From: Cymbomonas tetramitiformis
Taxonomy: Eukaryota > Chlorophyta > Pyramimonadophyceae > Pyramimonadales > Pyramimonadaceae
Direction of reading: 5' to 3'
DNA length: 20,839 bases
Assembly (NCBI GenBank): GCA_001247695.2
Contig: LGRX02030429.1
Location: forward strand, 1 to 20,839
Shown: in pieces, positions 8,114 to 18,859 of the stretch
How positions within the stretch are numbered: position 1 is the first letter of the stretch
How the letters are laid out: each line of letters begins with the position of its first letter
Made by a program: the position numbers and the translations under genes
Notes under the pieces: generated by a model
What the model saw: only the letters and a program-made list of their open reading frames with translations
Told to the model about the DNA's origin: nothing
Databases searched by the model: none

Positions 8114-11100
8114 ATGTCGTTCAAGGCGACTGTCGAGCCGCCTCTATGGATACTTCTGAACCCACTGGCTTGGGTTTTATGGGCTCTCGACTTCTTGCTG
8201 TGCGTGCTTATCACAGGGCCAACGCAATATTTGTTACGTTCTAGGACCAAGGTCTACTCGGTGCAGGTCCCTGGTGCTCCCAAGGGAGTGCGGCGTCACC
8301 CTGATTTTGTTGAGGGTTTAATGACGACGGCGTTCCCAGGGTGCAATACCGGTTTGGCTCTACTTCAACGATCATATGAAACGTGCGGAACTCTCTTTGT
8401 TTCCTCCACTCTTGCTTTTCTGTTGAGCAGTCTCTTGGATGGATGAAGAACCGCATCCTGTCGATTCGTTGGGCAGGTTTGCAAAGCGGCCTGCTCTCGG
8501 CACTCGCAAGTATTTGGGCGACTACAAACCCGAAGGCGCCAAGTTTCCTCTGAAAAAGTTTGGAGAGACTGAGTGGTTATCCTACGATGATTGTGGTAAG
8601 ATCGCTTTTCAGTTCGGTAGTGGGCTGCGCACGCTGGGAATGCAGCCCCTGCCTCAAGGAGTCGACTTTGAAAAATACTGTGGCCCCTCAACCCTGCTTA
8701 TATTTGAGGTATTGCTTGAACCCCATTTTTCTCTTTCCAAACGCCGATACTCTTTCTGTGCACGACAAGCCGCGTATTACGCACGGGTTCAAAGTTACCA
8801 CCAAGTTGCTTGGCGCTAAGGATGTTGCTGTTGCAAGAGGGTGTTTGTTCTAAAGACATTTGCCCTTCGGCTGAGAAAGTTTTGCATCTACTGGAAACAG
8901 GACACGTGCGCTCAATGGACCCTTGCAGCCCATGGAGCTTTTTCTCAGTCCATCGTGGTTGCTACGTCATATTCTACCCTCGGCTTGGATTCAGTGGCGT
9001 GCGCCGTTCATGAAACCTCCGCGCCTGTCGTACTTTGCAACTACAAGGTGAGGTGGCTGTACCACCTTTATGTTGCCTCTCCAATTTTCACTCCGGATAC
9101 AGGCGCGGGCAATTCCGTTCACACCGTTGTGATTCTGTGTGCTTGTAGCTTCTCGGCGACTTCGAGTCGCCGGGCCGTCCGTATCGCCGGGTCGCGGGTA
9201 TGGCAACACGCCTCAAATGCAACAACGTTTTCACCACTTGTCACACTCTTTTCGCTTCGTGAGCTAACCGAAAACGCTTGTATTTTGCTTTCTCAGAACG
9301 TGGAGAAAGTAGCAGCACTTGCCAACCAATGCCCGAAGTTGACGACCATTGTCTACACCGACTTCCACGTGGAACCAGGACATCCGCTGATCCGCCTTGA
9401 TTCCAGACTCAAGGTTAGTAACGGATCCTTCTGCGTTTGAGCACTGTTAGCATCAACTGTTATCTGGAGAATTCCTCGTTGACTTGGTCGTGATGATAAG
9501 CGTACGTACGTAAGCTGGTCCCTTTTTATCCGCTGATCTGGGCTTCAGCTTGCGTTTGCTGGAGCTTTGTGGTAGAGAAAACGTGCTATTCCTATTCTTT
9601 TATGTGATAGAAATCTTCGCATACTCCTGCAATGAGTGGGTCCAGGGCACAGCAGCCCAGCGCCGCGTCAAGCAACTGTATGCACATCTTCCCGGGATAC
9701 AGTTGTGAATGCCAGCTTTCAATGATGGAATACCGCCAGACTTTTGATAATCTCTGTTTGCTCAGCCCTTGAGGAGTTTTCAGAGAAGGGCCACCGATCA
9801 AAGCTGCAAAAAATAACCTTTTCAGTGCACCTTGCAGCCTTTCACTCGTACCCGGTAAATGCGCAGTGTGTCAGGCAAAGGAGAGATCTTTGACTTGAAT
9901 AGTTCCAGCTTATGACCAGGGATGACTGGCGATCCTGGATATAGATTGCACTCTTCGCCCGCCAAAATTTCGATAAACCCACACCGGAGTTGTGCTTAAA
10001 GAGGTGTGCAAGTTGTGAGCTGTGGGGCAGTCCATTCAAGGCATGTCAAATGCCTGGGTCTTATGATTCTCAATGGCTTTCAAACATATGAGACGTCCGT
10101 AGCGTTGTCACACACCCGGGCGAATTGTCGTTTGTGTGCATTTCAGATTCTTTCTTTCGACGAGGTGGTTGCTCTTGGTACTGCGAATTCATGCACTGTC
10201 GTGACACCTTCGCCGGACTGCATGGCGCTGCTCATGTACACTTCAGGCTCGACCGGCAAGCCAAAGGGAGTCATGATCAAGCACTCGTCTCTCGTGGCTG
10301 CTGTTGGTTCGGTCTACCATCACGTGAAGGACCACATCGTCGAGGGCCAGGAATGCTACTTCGGATACCTCCCTGCGGCGCACATCATGGAGTTCACGGG
10401 GCAGCTTTGCTTCTTCTCTTTTGGAGCTTCCATCGGCTACTCAGATCCGCGCACCATATCGTCCAAGGTGCTCTCGTATCCTGCCGTTCCTCTCGAATGC
10501 GACCTTTGAACGGAAGCATCTGCTGTACTCACATCGAGTGGGGAGCTGATGGAAGGCTTCACCTTGTGCAGGGCGCCGTGCGGGTCCGCCCAGACGGAAC
10601 CATCCACGACCAGCCCGGGTACCCCTATCCACCCGGCGGCATCCAGGAGTTTCGCCCTTCAACCATGATGGCCGTCCCCAAGATCTGGGACATTTTGAAG
10701 AAAGGCGTAGAGGATGGCGTGGACGCCGGTGGTCCCGTCAAGCGCTTCCTCTTCCAGGTGGCCTTCAGCGGCCGCGCGAAGGCGCTGGCGGCGGGGCGAG
10801 ACTCTCCTCTCTTCAAAGCGCTCGTGTTTGGAAAGGTACGTGCAAAAGTATTGGTTGAAAATCGTTTCATGTGCCTGTTTCTCCTCTGGCCCGAGAGACC
10901 AACACCTTCGAGCCGCACGGCGGGGCTGAGGCGGGCGGGGAGCTGGCTGGCTGCCTCAGCTGAAGGCCATGATGGGCGGTCGGATGCGCATCACGCTAAG
11001 CGGAGGCGGCGCGATCTCCAGTGAGGTGCAGACCTTCATCCGAACCGCGTTTTGCATGCCGTTGATTCAGGTGAGCCTCCACCAATCCCTTACTCTCGCA

Positions 11101-13521
11101 CAGTCATCTCCGCGCAGCAGAAGGGATACAGAGGTTGCTGATCATGCGATGTTGCCCTTTTCACCCATCCTCTGGAACGCTGCCATCTCCTTGGTTCCGC
11201 TCGCAACTGGGCTGTGCAGCAGATGATGGCATATACCCAATTTGCTCCTCGATCACATTGGAGTGGTACATGTGCAGCGCGCTTGGACTTCTTCTCGTGA
11301 AGTTCCACGGCCGTGATGTGCTGCTGGGATTCTTGCTCAGGGGTACGGATTGACTGAGACAAACTCCGCTGGGACTGCACAAGATATCTTCGACGTCCGT
11401 GACGGCAACACTGGACACCCTGTGCCAGCTACAGAGCTTAGGCTCGCCCCGTGCTGGGAGGTTGAACATCTACCTCCTCGCTCGATGCCCAACTTCAGCA
11501 AGATGCATCCAGTTGTAACTTTAATGAGGTGTACCCGATCTATAGGCATGCCATTTTATCCTGTTTGATTGTGTATAGAGCTACCCAAGGCCATCTGCAT
11601 GTCACGTGCTTTGCATTCGGCATGTATCACACCTCCTGCTGCATGGACAAGTCGCGGGATCTTGCTCTGCAGGAAGGATTCACATATGGCATGTCTCCTC
11701 CCCGCGGCCGGGTTAACAGGTGTTGGACAAGGAGCAAAAGCCTTATCTGCCAGAGGATACTGCCCATTACAAGGTGCCGTGTGCTGGGCGCGGCGAGGTG
11801 TGCATTCGAGGTGCCCCACTCGCGGCAGGCTACTACAAGCAGGTACTTCAGATGACGCACTCCTAGGTTTTATGCATCGGGGCGCAGGAACGCCGACGGC
11901 GTTACGCCAAGCTGGCGTGTACTGTGCTCCCGGCATGGGCTTTGCATCAGAGCCATTCTTGTGTGCCACTTCCTCCAAGCAAAGGTGATTGGAGACGCCT
12001 CTAGGGCCCCTTCGTTGACACGCAGTGATGGGCTTTTCATATTTTGGTATGGTGCGGGGCCTCGATAGAGGTACAGGGCTATGCTATGCATGAAACTTAA
12101 ATCCCTAAATCTGCTCGTTTTGCGCTCATCCACGCGTGCTTTTGGAGATGGCAGCCGGATAAGACAGCCGAGGCCTGGGACGGAGACGGGTGGTTCCACA
12201 CCGGAGACATCGGGGTGTGGAATCCGGATGGCACCCTCTCCCTGGTGGACCGCCTGAAGAACCTAGTCAAGCTTAAGGGTGGCGAGTACATTGCCTTGGA
12301 GGCGATGGAGAGAGAATATTCCAACTCGGAGTACGTCAATGGTGTGAATGGGGGACTCATGGTGCATGGCACTAGCGAGATGGACCGCCCTGGCGCCCTT
12401 GTCCAGGTCCATACCCACTTCCTTTGCCTTTGCACTCGACGGATGTCGTATTCCATATTTCTTGCAGGGGTTGCAGCCCAAGCAACCCTCTTGAGCCCAA
12501 GTGGGACTCCTATGCCGTTGGCATCCTTCGATTTTGAAAGCTAATCAGGGATGCAGGAACTTGTCGCACGTCTCAACGAAAGTAAGGGTGAGGGATACTG
12601 GTTTTTTGATCCACTGAAATTGCGCTCCGTTTTAGAAATTTCACTCTCGCATGATCCTCACTTGCCCTTGATCGAAGATGGTGATGATATGGGCAACACT
12701 GAAAAGGTTCCGAATATTCGCCACTGCGACTGTGCCAAGCACCCGAAGTAGTAGTCCATTGCCGTGTTCTAGAACTCAGCCCATATAGTATCACAACCGA
12801 GAACTACACAATGATTTACCGACACTTAAGAAACAGCTCACCCACCCAATGGACACGTTGAACCAAGTACTATGATTTCTCGAACTCTCAGCTCCCCGAT
12901 CCGGGGCCTCTCACTTTTGTAGAGTTTCGTCCTAACCCATAGCGGGATACTCGACCAAGGAGGAGCTGAAACACAGAAAGCAAGACCCCTTGACCCACTA
13001 TGAGTTGTGAGGGTGACATGCTGAGGGGGGTATTACAGGGCCCTCATGGCGGATGCCAAGATATAATAGGATATTGATCTCACTGCTAAGATGCATGGTA
13101 AAATAGAGCACATATATACCTCTCAAAATACCCACCAGATCAGGCATGTGACACCAATGGGGAGGGCGTACTATTGTGAACCTGGGAATGTTGGCAGGTG
13201 AATATGAGCAAGCTGAAGATGTGGGGGAACAAGGCCGGATATCGCTTTCGCACTGATGAAGAGCTGTGTGGATCTGAATATGCGGTCAAAGAGGTCATGC
13301 GTACCATGAATGAATGCCACAAAAATGGATCTCTTGGGGGCAATGAGAAGTTGGCCTCTGTGGTTCTCATTTCTGGTAATGGCAGCCCAGAACATCTGAC
13401 ACATATATCTCCTTGGGGTCCTGGCACGGGACTGACAGCATCGAACAAATTGGATCGCAAGTTCATTACGGCTGCCCTACCAGATGAAATTGCCTTACTG
13501 GAGAAGGCTGGTGCTCGGTAA
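8114..13521 (+). CDS. ACSL: Long-chain acyl-CoA synthetase, membrane-anchored
   Basis: Activates long-chain fatty acids to acyl-CoA through an acyl-AMP intermediate. Exons: 8114-8382, 8477-8708, 8901-9047, 9297-9413, 10147-10467, 10572-10835, 10960-11070, 11341-11460, 11720-11842, 12155-12406, 13198-13521. Total 2280 nt, 759 aa plus TAA; introns are GT-AG, and all but the first (phase 2) are phase 0. Residues 11-34 form one hydrophobic anchor (ILLNPLAWVLWALDFLLCVL), suggesting ER, lipid-droplet or peroxisome membrane with a cytosolic catalytic part. Adenylation motifs in order: ALGTRKYLG, LMYTSGSTGKPKGV (P-loop, about 284-297), YLPAAHIMEF, MRITLSGGGAIS, GYGLTETN (488-495), RGEVCIRG, WFHTGDIG (581-588), DRLKNLVKLKGGEYI (600-614) and, near the C-terminus, LTASNKLDRK, whose Lys736 is the expected catalytic lysine. 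Length is slightly above the usual 650-720. The family resembles animal ACSL3/4 and protist LACS; the preferred chain length cannot be read. An in-frame TAG at 8102-8104 fixes the start region. Confidence 0.94.
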
Positions 13522-13609
13522 GCCTTATTGTATGCTGCTTTTCAAACTAGCGTTCGCATCGCATAGTGTAGTTATGGACACTTCGAAAAGTAACGAATAG
13601 ATATTTCAG
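13522..13609 (+). other. ACSL 3' flank or possible last intron
   Basis: The ACSL stop codon sits inside a donor-like CG|GTAAGCC (the GT begins at 13518), and an acceptor-like TATTTCAG ends at 13609. Splicing here would replace the last residue and stop by a short hydrophobic tail read in another frame. The simple reading, termination at the TAA ending at 13521, already gives a normal family C-terminus. Confidence 0.3.
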
Positions 13610-13924
13610 GTATATGCGTATGGACGGATGGATGCTATTGGTTTCACTATTTTTGACATGGCAGTGCATAAGATTTTGGGTCCGAAGCCTGGTTCACCAG
13701 ATTCTGCCATGAGTAGTGTATGGGTGCTCGATAGAACGAATACGTTCCTGCACTACACGTTATGCAATATGTCTTGGAAGACCCCTGCAAATAATGCGGC
13801 CAATAAGAAAAATATGAAAAGAGAGAGTCAACACCTTCGGCTATTGCGCCTTAGGCGGTGGAAGCGTAATAAACGTTTTCAGAGATTTAGGAAGAGACTG
13901 AATACTTCCAGTACGATTACCTAA
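13610..13924 (+). CDS. Doubtful short ORF downstream of ACSL
   Basis: A frame is open from an acceptor-like TTTCAG at 13609 to a TAA at 13922-13924; its first ATG is at 13628, giving 98 aa. It reads YGRMDAIGFTIFDMAVHKIL early and ends in a strongly basic tail (RRWKRNKRFQRFRKRL). An AATAAA overlaps the stop (13923-13928), which would suit a transcript 3' end. I recognise no domain. Its phase does not match the ACSL donor at 13518, so it is not a simple extra ACSL exon. It may be a small independent gene, an unrelated 3' exon or chance. Confidence 0.25.
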   Translation, partial: VYAYGRMDAIGFTIFDMAVHKILGPKPGSPDSAMSSVWVLDRTNTFLHYTLCNMSWKTPANNAANKKNMKRESQHLRLLRLRRWKRNKRFQRFRKRLNTSSTIT

Positions 13925-15914
13925 TAAAGTTCCATCAATAACGAATGGTGTCACTGTAGCATACGGTGGCAGTCCTGATACGTGATGGCACACGACGGTT
14001 GAGATGATACATGCATGATATGATTGTAACCCTTGGTCATGAACTGTATGACACGCTACTCTAGGATGGGTACGTGATGGTGTATTGCAACAACGTGTTG
14101 CGAAGATACCGGGTTGATTATCTACATGCATTGCATCCGGAAGATCCGAAATCCTGTAATGAAGTCGGTAATTATATATAAGACAAGACAGGAGGCTTAA
14201 CAACGGCACGTCGTACGAAACGTTTGCAATATTCGATACGAGGTGTACAGCCATGGCGTATGAGCTATATATTCTTCCATCAATGCATACAACCCAGTAT
14301 CATCCGCGTGTGTAAACGAGCAAGCTGCATCCAAAGCTCAGCTCAGGACGACACGGATATAATACACCAACCATACACGAAGTCACGAAGTGTTTGTTAG
14401 TGGTTAGTGCGACTATTGCTAGCATATTGCAAGTATAGTATATACATACGCACGTGCGGCGAACGATCCGTTCCTAACGACCACGCACAAGTTCGACTTC
14501 GAGACGATATAATCCAAGGGTACGCGTTATCGACACAATTGCCTACATGCATGTGTTCATAACGCAGCATGCATTACTATACGTGTAGAGATAATCACGT
14601 GGTGCATGCTAATATGGTCTGTGTATGCAGCGACCTTCGCTCATACCTGCAGTATGTGTGTTTCACGCTGTGAATCGCTTCGTGTGTAGCCTTGTTTGCC
14701 CCGTCACGCCGGGACACGCGTCGTGATTATCACGGTCTGATTTGACAATCGGATGCCTCTGTTGCTTGGCACATATCGCACAATGCGTGGTGGTAAGCCA
14801 GAGTGAATACTATGGATGACTACCCCACTAGTGACACATGCTCGATTAATGGATGATTTTAAATGTAGAATGTGAGATTAAAACATGGGGAACAACGAGA
14901 AATGGGGTAGTATGTAAGATATCAACATCGATTTTGGCGATTTGGGATATTTTGGTATGTCAGATGATGCATGCACATGATCTAGGTTGCAACGTAAACA
15001 ACCCAAGCGATGTGATTAGCTTCGACTTGACGGGGTAGATATGTAAGCATTCATGCTGATTGTACGCAGGGTGCCTGTAATCGGATTTTCTATGGAAGTG
15101 GCCGGCGTGAGGAATGCATGCAGCATCCATAACGATATAGCGCAATGCACCAAGCTATGCTACAATCTTTTAAGATTTACCGTATTTCAATCCACTAAGA
15201 TGTGTCATAATCTTGAAAGACGTTTGAATATGCATTAAGATCCAACGAAAATCTGCTAAGATCCTGCAGAAATCCATGAGCCAATCATATGCAAGTGCCG
15301 CCTAAGACGAAGGGCGGGGCGTGATGCCATCCTTGTTCTAAGAAGTCATTGTCCAAAGACGCCACCATAGTTCGTAGAGGGGAATGGTGGGTCCAATTTC
15401 CAATACATCAAGAATGGATACGTTCCCCAAACGGATAACGGAACGCACTCGGGAATAGATAAAATAGTTAGACGACGAACTTATAGCGTGTCCATGTCAC
15501 TAGCGTTTAGGGTTCTCATTATGCGCGTTTCCCTTGTTGTACAACAGACGAGATGATCCTTTCGGGGCGTGCGCTATGATAGTGGGAGCAACCTCATGAG
15601 GCAACCTTGAGAGGTACATGCCCTACAAAGTTATAGGCAAACGACATACTTCCTTCGCGTCTGCCGTTTGTTCACAATCATGACTCCAAATTGAAGCGGA
15701 ATCTTCGCGCGAAACGTGTGTACTACGTTGTAACATAGGAGTATGCCAGTAACTTTTGAGAGAATACATCTTATTAACAACTCGTTGTTCACTACGTTGC
15801 CCGAAAATTTGTGTATGCTCAAAGGAGGAAGCAGCAGAAGCAAACCCCTACTTCCGGCTCACTTAACGGTTAGATTGCCTGTAAAATTATTTGTGACCAT
15901 GATGGAGATTGTGC

Positions 15915-15922
<8 letters not shown>
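13925..15922. other. Long non-coding stretch
   Basis: About 2 kb without a supportable gene. The sequence is rich in ATGCAT, CATGCA and ACGTG-like words and in short palindromes, with stops in all frames. A degenerate series of TAAGAT words separated by roughly 20-40 bp lies at 15165-15265. I find no tRNA-like cloverleaf, no splice-bounded exon and no long repeat. Confidence 0.5.
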
Positions 15923-15954
<32 letters not shown>

Positions 15955-16020
15955 TGTGTGTGTGTGATATCGGAATATATATATATATATATACCACGTA
16001 TATATGTATGTATGTATGTA
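15923..16020. repeat. Compound microsatellite (TG)n-(AT)n-(GTAT)n
   Basis: A TG run from 15923 to 15966 is interrupted once by TTT at 15951-15953. An AT run follows at 15975-15993 and a GTAT run at about 16003-16020. A further short AT run lies at 16118-16131. The short ORFs crossing this block are made of the repeat and are not genes. Confidence 0.95.
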
Positions 16021-16600
16021 TCGCTGCAACCGAAAGAATGAAACTACACAACAGAGGTCTCGAGGTCACAACAAACAAAGATGATGGAATAAAAATCAGG
16101 GAAGGAGTGATCAAGAATATATATATATATACAATGGAGGACAGAACAGCACAGTGCAGGGTGCTCTGGCCGGCGATAGTTTAAATTGAATGGAACGGCA
16201 TACGGGAATGACTGTCTAGAAAGGGATCTAGGTCACGGTCACGGATGGCACACACACGGCGAGGGGTGAAGCTAGGAGAAGTGTACCCGGAGGTACATGC
16301 GAAACGAGAGAGATCCGTGTATCGAACCGTATCGAGGGAATCGTAACCGTGTCATCGGGACGTTGGGGAAGTGGCACAGTATGACCGAAATGCTAGATCG
16401 AGATTGTTCACGTTCGGTTAGGGAAGATCCCGTGGGCCGAACGTCTACTTATGCAGGAACGGTTGTAAGAGACGGCATTATTGAAAAGACAAGAAATAGC
16501 AACAACCTAGTCAACGAAATGTCGGTATATAGTTCCTAGTGATATATTGAAAGTTTGACAGTATACATATGCGTATCACAAGTGTATTCGAAGCTACCGG
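16021..16600. other. Non-coding stretch
   Basis: Nothing recognisable. The 16297-16539 frame is open for 80 codons with an ATG, but it has no motif, no splice context and ordinary composition. Confidence 0.45.
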
Positions 16601-17112
16601 AGTGCCCGGTTCAACTTGGTATCAGTGTGGTTTCGGTTGCGACTTGCGGGCGTTTTGGGGCGCGTTTGCGCTTTAAAAACTGCGTATTGCTTTCAGGGCG
16701 CTACGGACCACGGGCGGAAACGTTTGGTGTACCGTTTTGTGCGCTTTATGAGTGGCTTTTGGATCCTTGGGACGGCGACTTGCTGCGATATGGCCTACCT
16801 CCACGATATTGGGCTCTTTTGGAGCCAGTGTTAAGGGCGAAAACGGCTTATTTTCGGCCTTGTGCAGCTTATAGCGGGAGTTTGGGGCGGAAGTAACGTG
16901 TTTCCAGCGGTGTACATAAGCTTTGGATCGGCCCGAAGGGATCCCGCACCTCATATACGGCTTTGGTGCAAATTTTGTGCGCGGATGCTAAGCTCATCTT
17001 TCGTTTTTGAGATTTTTTTCGGCTTCTGGGACTTTTTCCGACTTTTTGCGTTTTTTTCGACTTTATTTCGAGTTATGCCGCCGGAGGCTATGCAGAATTT
17101 TTTGGAAAACGT
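16600..17112. other. Block of odd composition, possible repeat element
   Basis: This block differs from its surroundings. The first part is rich in GCG, GGCG and TTTT words (repeats such as GCGCTTTAAAAACTGC and GCGCTTTATGAGTGGC). The second part (about 16998-17070) alternates T runs with CGA/CGG in a loose ~12-bp rhythm (TTTTTCCGACTTTTTGCG). Frames are open for 80-110 codons on both strands, as expected from TA-poor sequence. I see no domain. It may be part of a dispersed repeat of this genome. Confidence 0.35.
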
Positions 17113-17165
17113 ATGAACTAAAAATGTCCTACCTCGCAGCCTCGGAGTGCACCTTGGAGCCCTTA

Positions 17166-17194
17166 AACCCTAACTACAGCTCATATTTAGGGTT
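17166..17194. repeat. Telomere-like inverted repeat
   Basis: AACCCTAA (17166-17173) faces TTAGGGTT (17187-17194) across a 13-base loop, making an 8-bp perfect stem of telomere-type sequence. A single pair could be chance; no array is present. Confidence 0.5.
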
Positions 17195-17289
17195 ATTTGG
17201 GGGGGCGAGATAGTACTTCGCCTTCATTTTCCCGTGACTTCGACTTGTTGGACTACAACGTTGCTCAGCCACCTTCCACACGCACGACC

Positions 17290-17884
17290 ATGGACCACCA
17301 CCTTCACACCCTCCACGCCTCAGGCAGAGCCCACAACAGTGCCCACACGGGTGCACCCTTCCCTGCGGGCTCAAATATACCGGAGGGGCAGCTGGCGGCC
17401 TTGGGTATGCCTCTCACCTCCCCAGAGTACATCGTCCATCAGCGAGTGCAGAGGGATGCGTACGGCAGCGTGGACCCAGGGAACATATCAACCTCCTATG
17501 GCCGGTCTGTGGCCATACGATGAAGGCTGTGGCCGAGGTTTGGCCGAGGGTGCTTTTGCTTGTTGGCCGAGACGAATTGTGTAAAATTTTGAAAATTTCC
17601 CCGAAATTGTGCGATTTTTATGATATTGGCATACTTAAAATTAAAATTTTGCGCCTGCGGCGGGCAATATTAGATTTTGGCCGAGATGGCCGAAACTTGG
17701 CCGATGGAAAAATTGAGTGTTGGCCGTACGACATAAAAGTTTGATATGTTCCCTGGTGGACCCATATGCCACAACCCAGCCACGGCTCTCTGCCTACCCT
17801 GCTGCCCTACACCGGCCCTCTCCCCAGCCTTTTCCCCGAGGCGCGCGCGCAACGCCCTCGCCTTATGTGCCACCCTATCCCCAG
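17290..17884 (+). CDS. Tentative two-exon His/Pro-rich coding fragment
   Basis: Two GC-rich open pieces have good coding character. The first starts at an ATG in good context (ACGACCATGG, 17290) and runs to 17504; it is rich in His, Ala and Pro (MDHHLHTLHASGRAHNSAH) with a more ordinary middle (LGMPLTSPEYIVHQRVQRD). The second, 17740-17884, is Pro/Tyr/Arg-rich (SPYVPPYPQVQ after ATTQPRLSAYPAALHRPSPQ). Joining CG|GTCTGT at 17504/17505 to AAAAG|T at 17739/17740 keeps the frame, and CAG|GTGCAG at 17884 looks like a further donor. The acceptor lacks a pyrimidine tract and no later exon is found, so this is a guess: a low-complexity regulatory-type protein fragment, a degenerate gene, or one exon split by an insertion. 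The frame may also be open upstream to about 17200. I recognise no family. Confidence 0.35.
17505..17739. other. Intron-like or inserted segment rich in TTGGCCGA
   Basis: This AT-rich segment separates the two coding-like pieces. It carries at least six GGCCGA or GGCCGT words (near 17532, 17542, 17565, 17679, 17688, 17698 and 17721). Its ends are similar: TGTGGCCATACGATGAA at 17510-17526 and GTTGGCCGTACGACATAAA near 17719. The similar ends could be a degraded target duplication or terminal repeat of an insertion. Confidence 0.4.
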
Positions 17885-18220
17885 GTGCAGTCGATGCCGT
17901 TGCACACATATATTGTATTGTATGCAGCGCGACTGAGTTCGCACATATTGACGAATATCATCATATCTGCGTATACGCGACAACTTTTGCACAAAAACGT
18001 CGCCAGCGACATACATCGTCAGCGAACAGCAAAGTTGCACATAATATCATTGGCGCGACCATAATCGCATTCAGCAGCATTCCAGCAGAGAATATATACT
18101 GCGACGAGGTGTGCGCACAATGTACGATTCGTACATCAATATCGTACATGTATACTGTCAATACTCGCAGGTCATGGTACGATATGCGGGAATCAAGCGC
18201 GTACATGAAAAATGAGCATC
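17885..18220. other. Non-coding lead-in to the repeat cluster
   Basis: Base composition drops abruptly from the coding-like piece into sequence rich in CGACA, GCGAC and GTACAT words. It resembles the repeats that follow but shows no clean period. I see no gene. Confidence 0.4.
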
Positions 18221-18370
18221 AGTGTACATGATCGCATCAACTGCGTTAGCGATGTACATGATCGCATCAACTGCGTCAGAGATGTACATGATCGCATCAA
18301 CTGCGTCAGAGATGTACATGATCGCATCAACTGCGTCAGAGATGTACATGATCGCATCAACTGCGTCAGC
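18221..18370. repeat. 30-bp tandem repeat, five units
   Basis: Five 30-bp units (18221, 18251, 18281, 18311, 18341) begin GATGTACATGATCGCATCAA and are nearly identical; only the first and last carry substitutions. The period is a multiple of three, and four of the six frames are open through the whole array. This creates periodic ORFs on both strands (for example VHDRINCVRD on plus and AVDAIMYISD on minus). I regard it as a minisatellite; the open frames alone do not make it coding. Confidence 0.95.
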
Positions 18371-18526
18371 GATCTTCGCAATTCGTACCGCGCGACGCAT
18401 GCAGTATGCAGAATGACGTGCGATGTTCGCAATTCGTATCACGCGACACATACAGTGTGCAAAATGACTCGCGATGTTCGTAAATCGCACCAAATGGGCG
18501 CATGCAGTGTACAGATTGACGCATGC
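18371..18526. repeat. 51-bp tandem repeat, three diverged units
   Basis: Units start at 18371, 18422 and 18473, each beginning GATSTTCG and containing CGCATGCAGT- or ACATACAGTG-like words. The first two are 51 bp and align well; the third is about 54 bp and more diverged. The array abuts the 30-bp array with no gap, and both unit types start with GAT followed by similar bases, so one may derive from the other. Confidence 0.8.
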
Positions 18527-18549
18527 AAAAATAAGGCTCATCCATGCAG

Positions 18550-18825
18550 TAAAGTGCAGGGATCGTGTACGCGACCATCAGCATCATTATATAACAACAT
18601 GTAGAGATCGTGTGCGCGACCATCATCATCGTTATATACATACATGCTGTATGTGATAGTGTGCGAGTGACAGCCTGTTATATAACAACATGCTGTGATT
18701 GTGAGTGAGCAGTGGCAAAAATCACATATCACATATCACATATCACATGGCATACAGTGATTGTGTGCGCGAGCAGCATCATTATAACATGACATACTGT
18801 GATAGTGTGCGCGAGCAGTAACATG
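18550..18825. repeat. Diverged ~45-bp tandem repeat
   Basis: Five or six imperfect units of roughly 42-47 bp share GATCGTGTGCGCGACCATCA (or GATAGTGTGCGCGAGCAG) followed by TTATATAACAACATG. One unit is interrupted by a 7-bp CACATAT series at 18723-18748. Divergence is much greater than in the 30-bp array, which suggests an older expansion. Confidence 0.7.
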
Positions 18826-18859
18826 TTGTACCCAACTTGTTATACTGTTATAATAACCA

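Noticed and set aside
8383..8476. Alternative ACSL exon 2 start at 8431 (SWMDEEPHPVDSL)
   Set aside because: It would need a phase-1 donor and duplicates the helix region. Joining 8382 to 8477 (QRSYET then FAKRPALGTR) fits the family and the phase.
12551..12751. Plus-strand ORF within the region between ACSL exons 10 and 11 (QELVARLNESKGEGYW)
   Set aside because: Exon 10 (ending GALVQ) continues directly into 13198 (VNMSKLKMW) in phase 0, as expected for the family. No phase-compatible splice brings this ORF in, so it lies in the 791-bp intron.
15909..16184. ORFs with poly-Val/Cys or Ile/Tyr runs
   Set aside because: They are translations of the TG and AT microsatellites.
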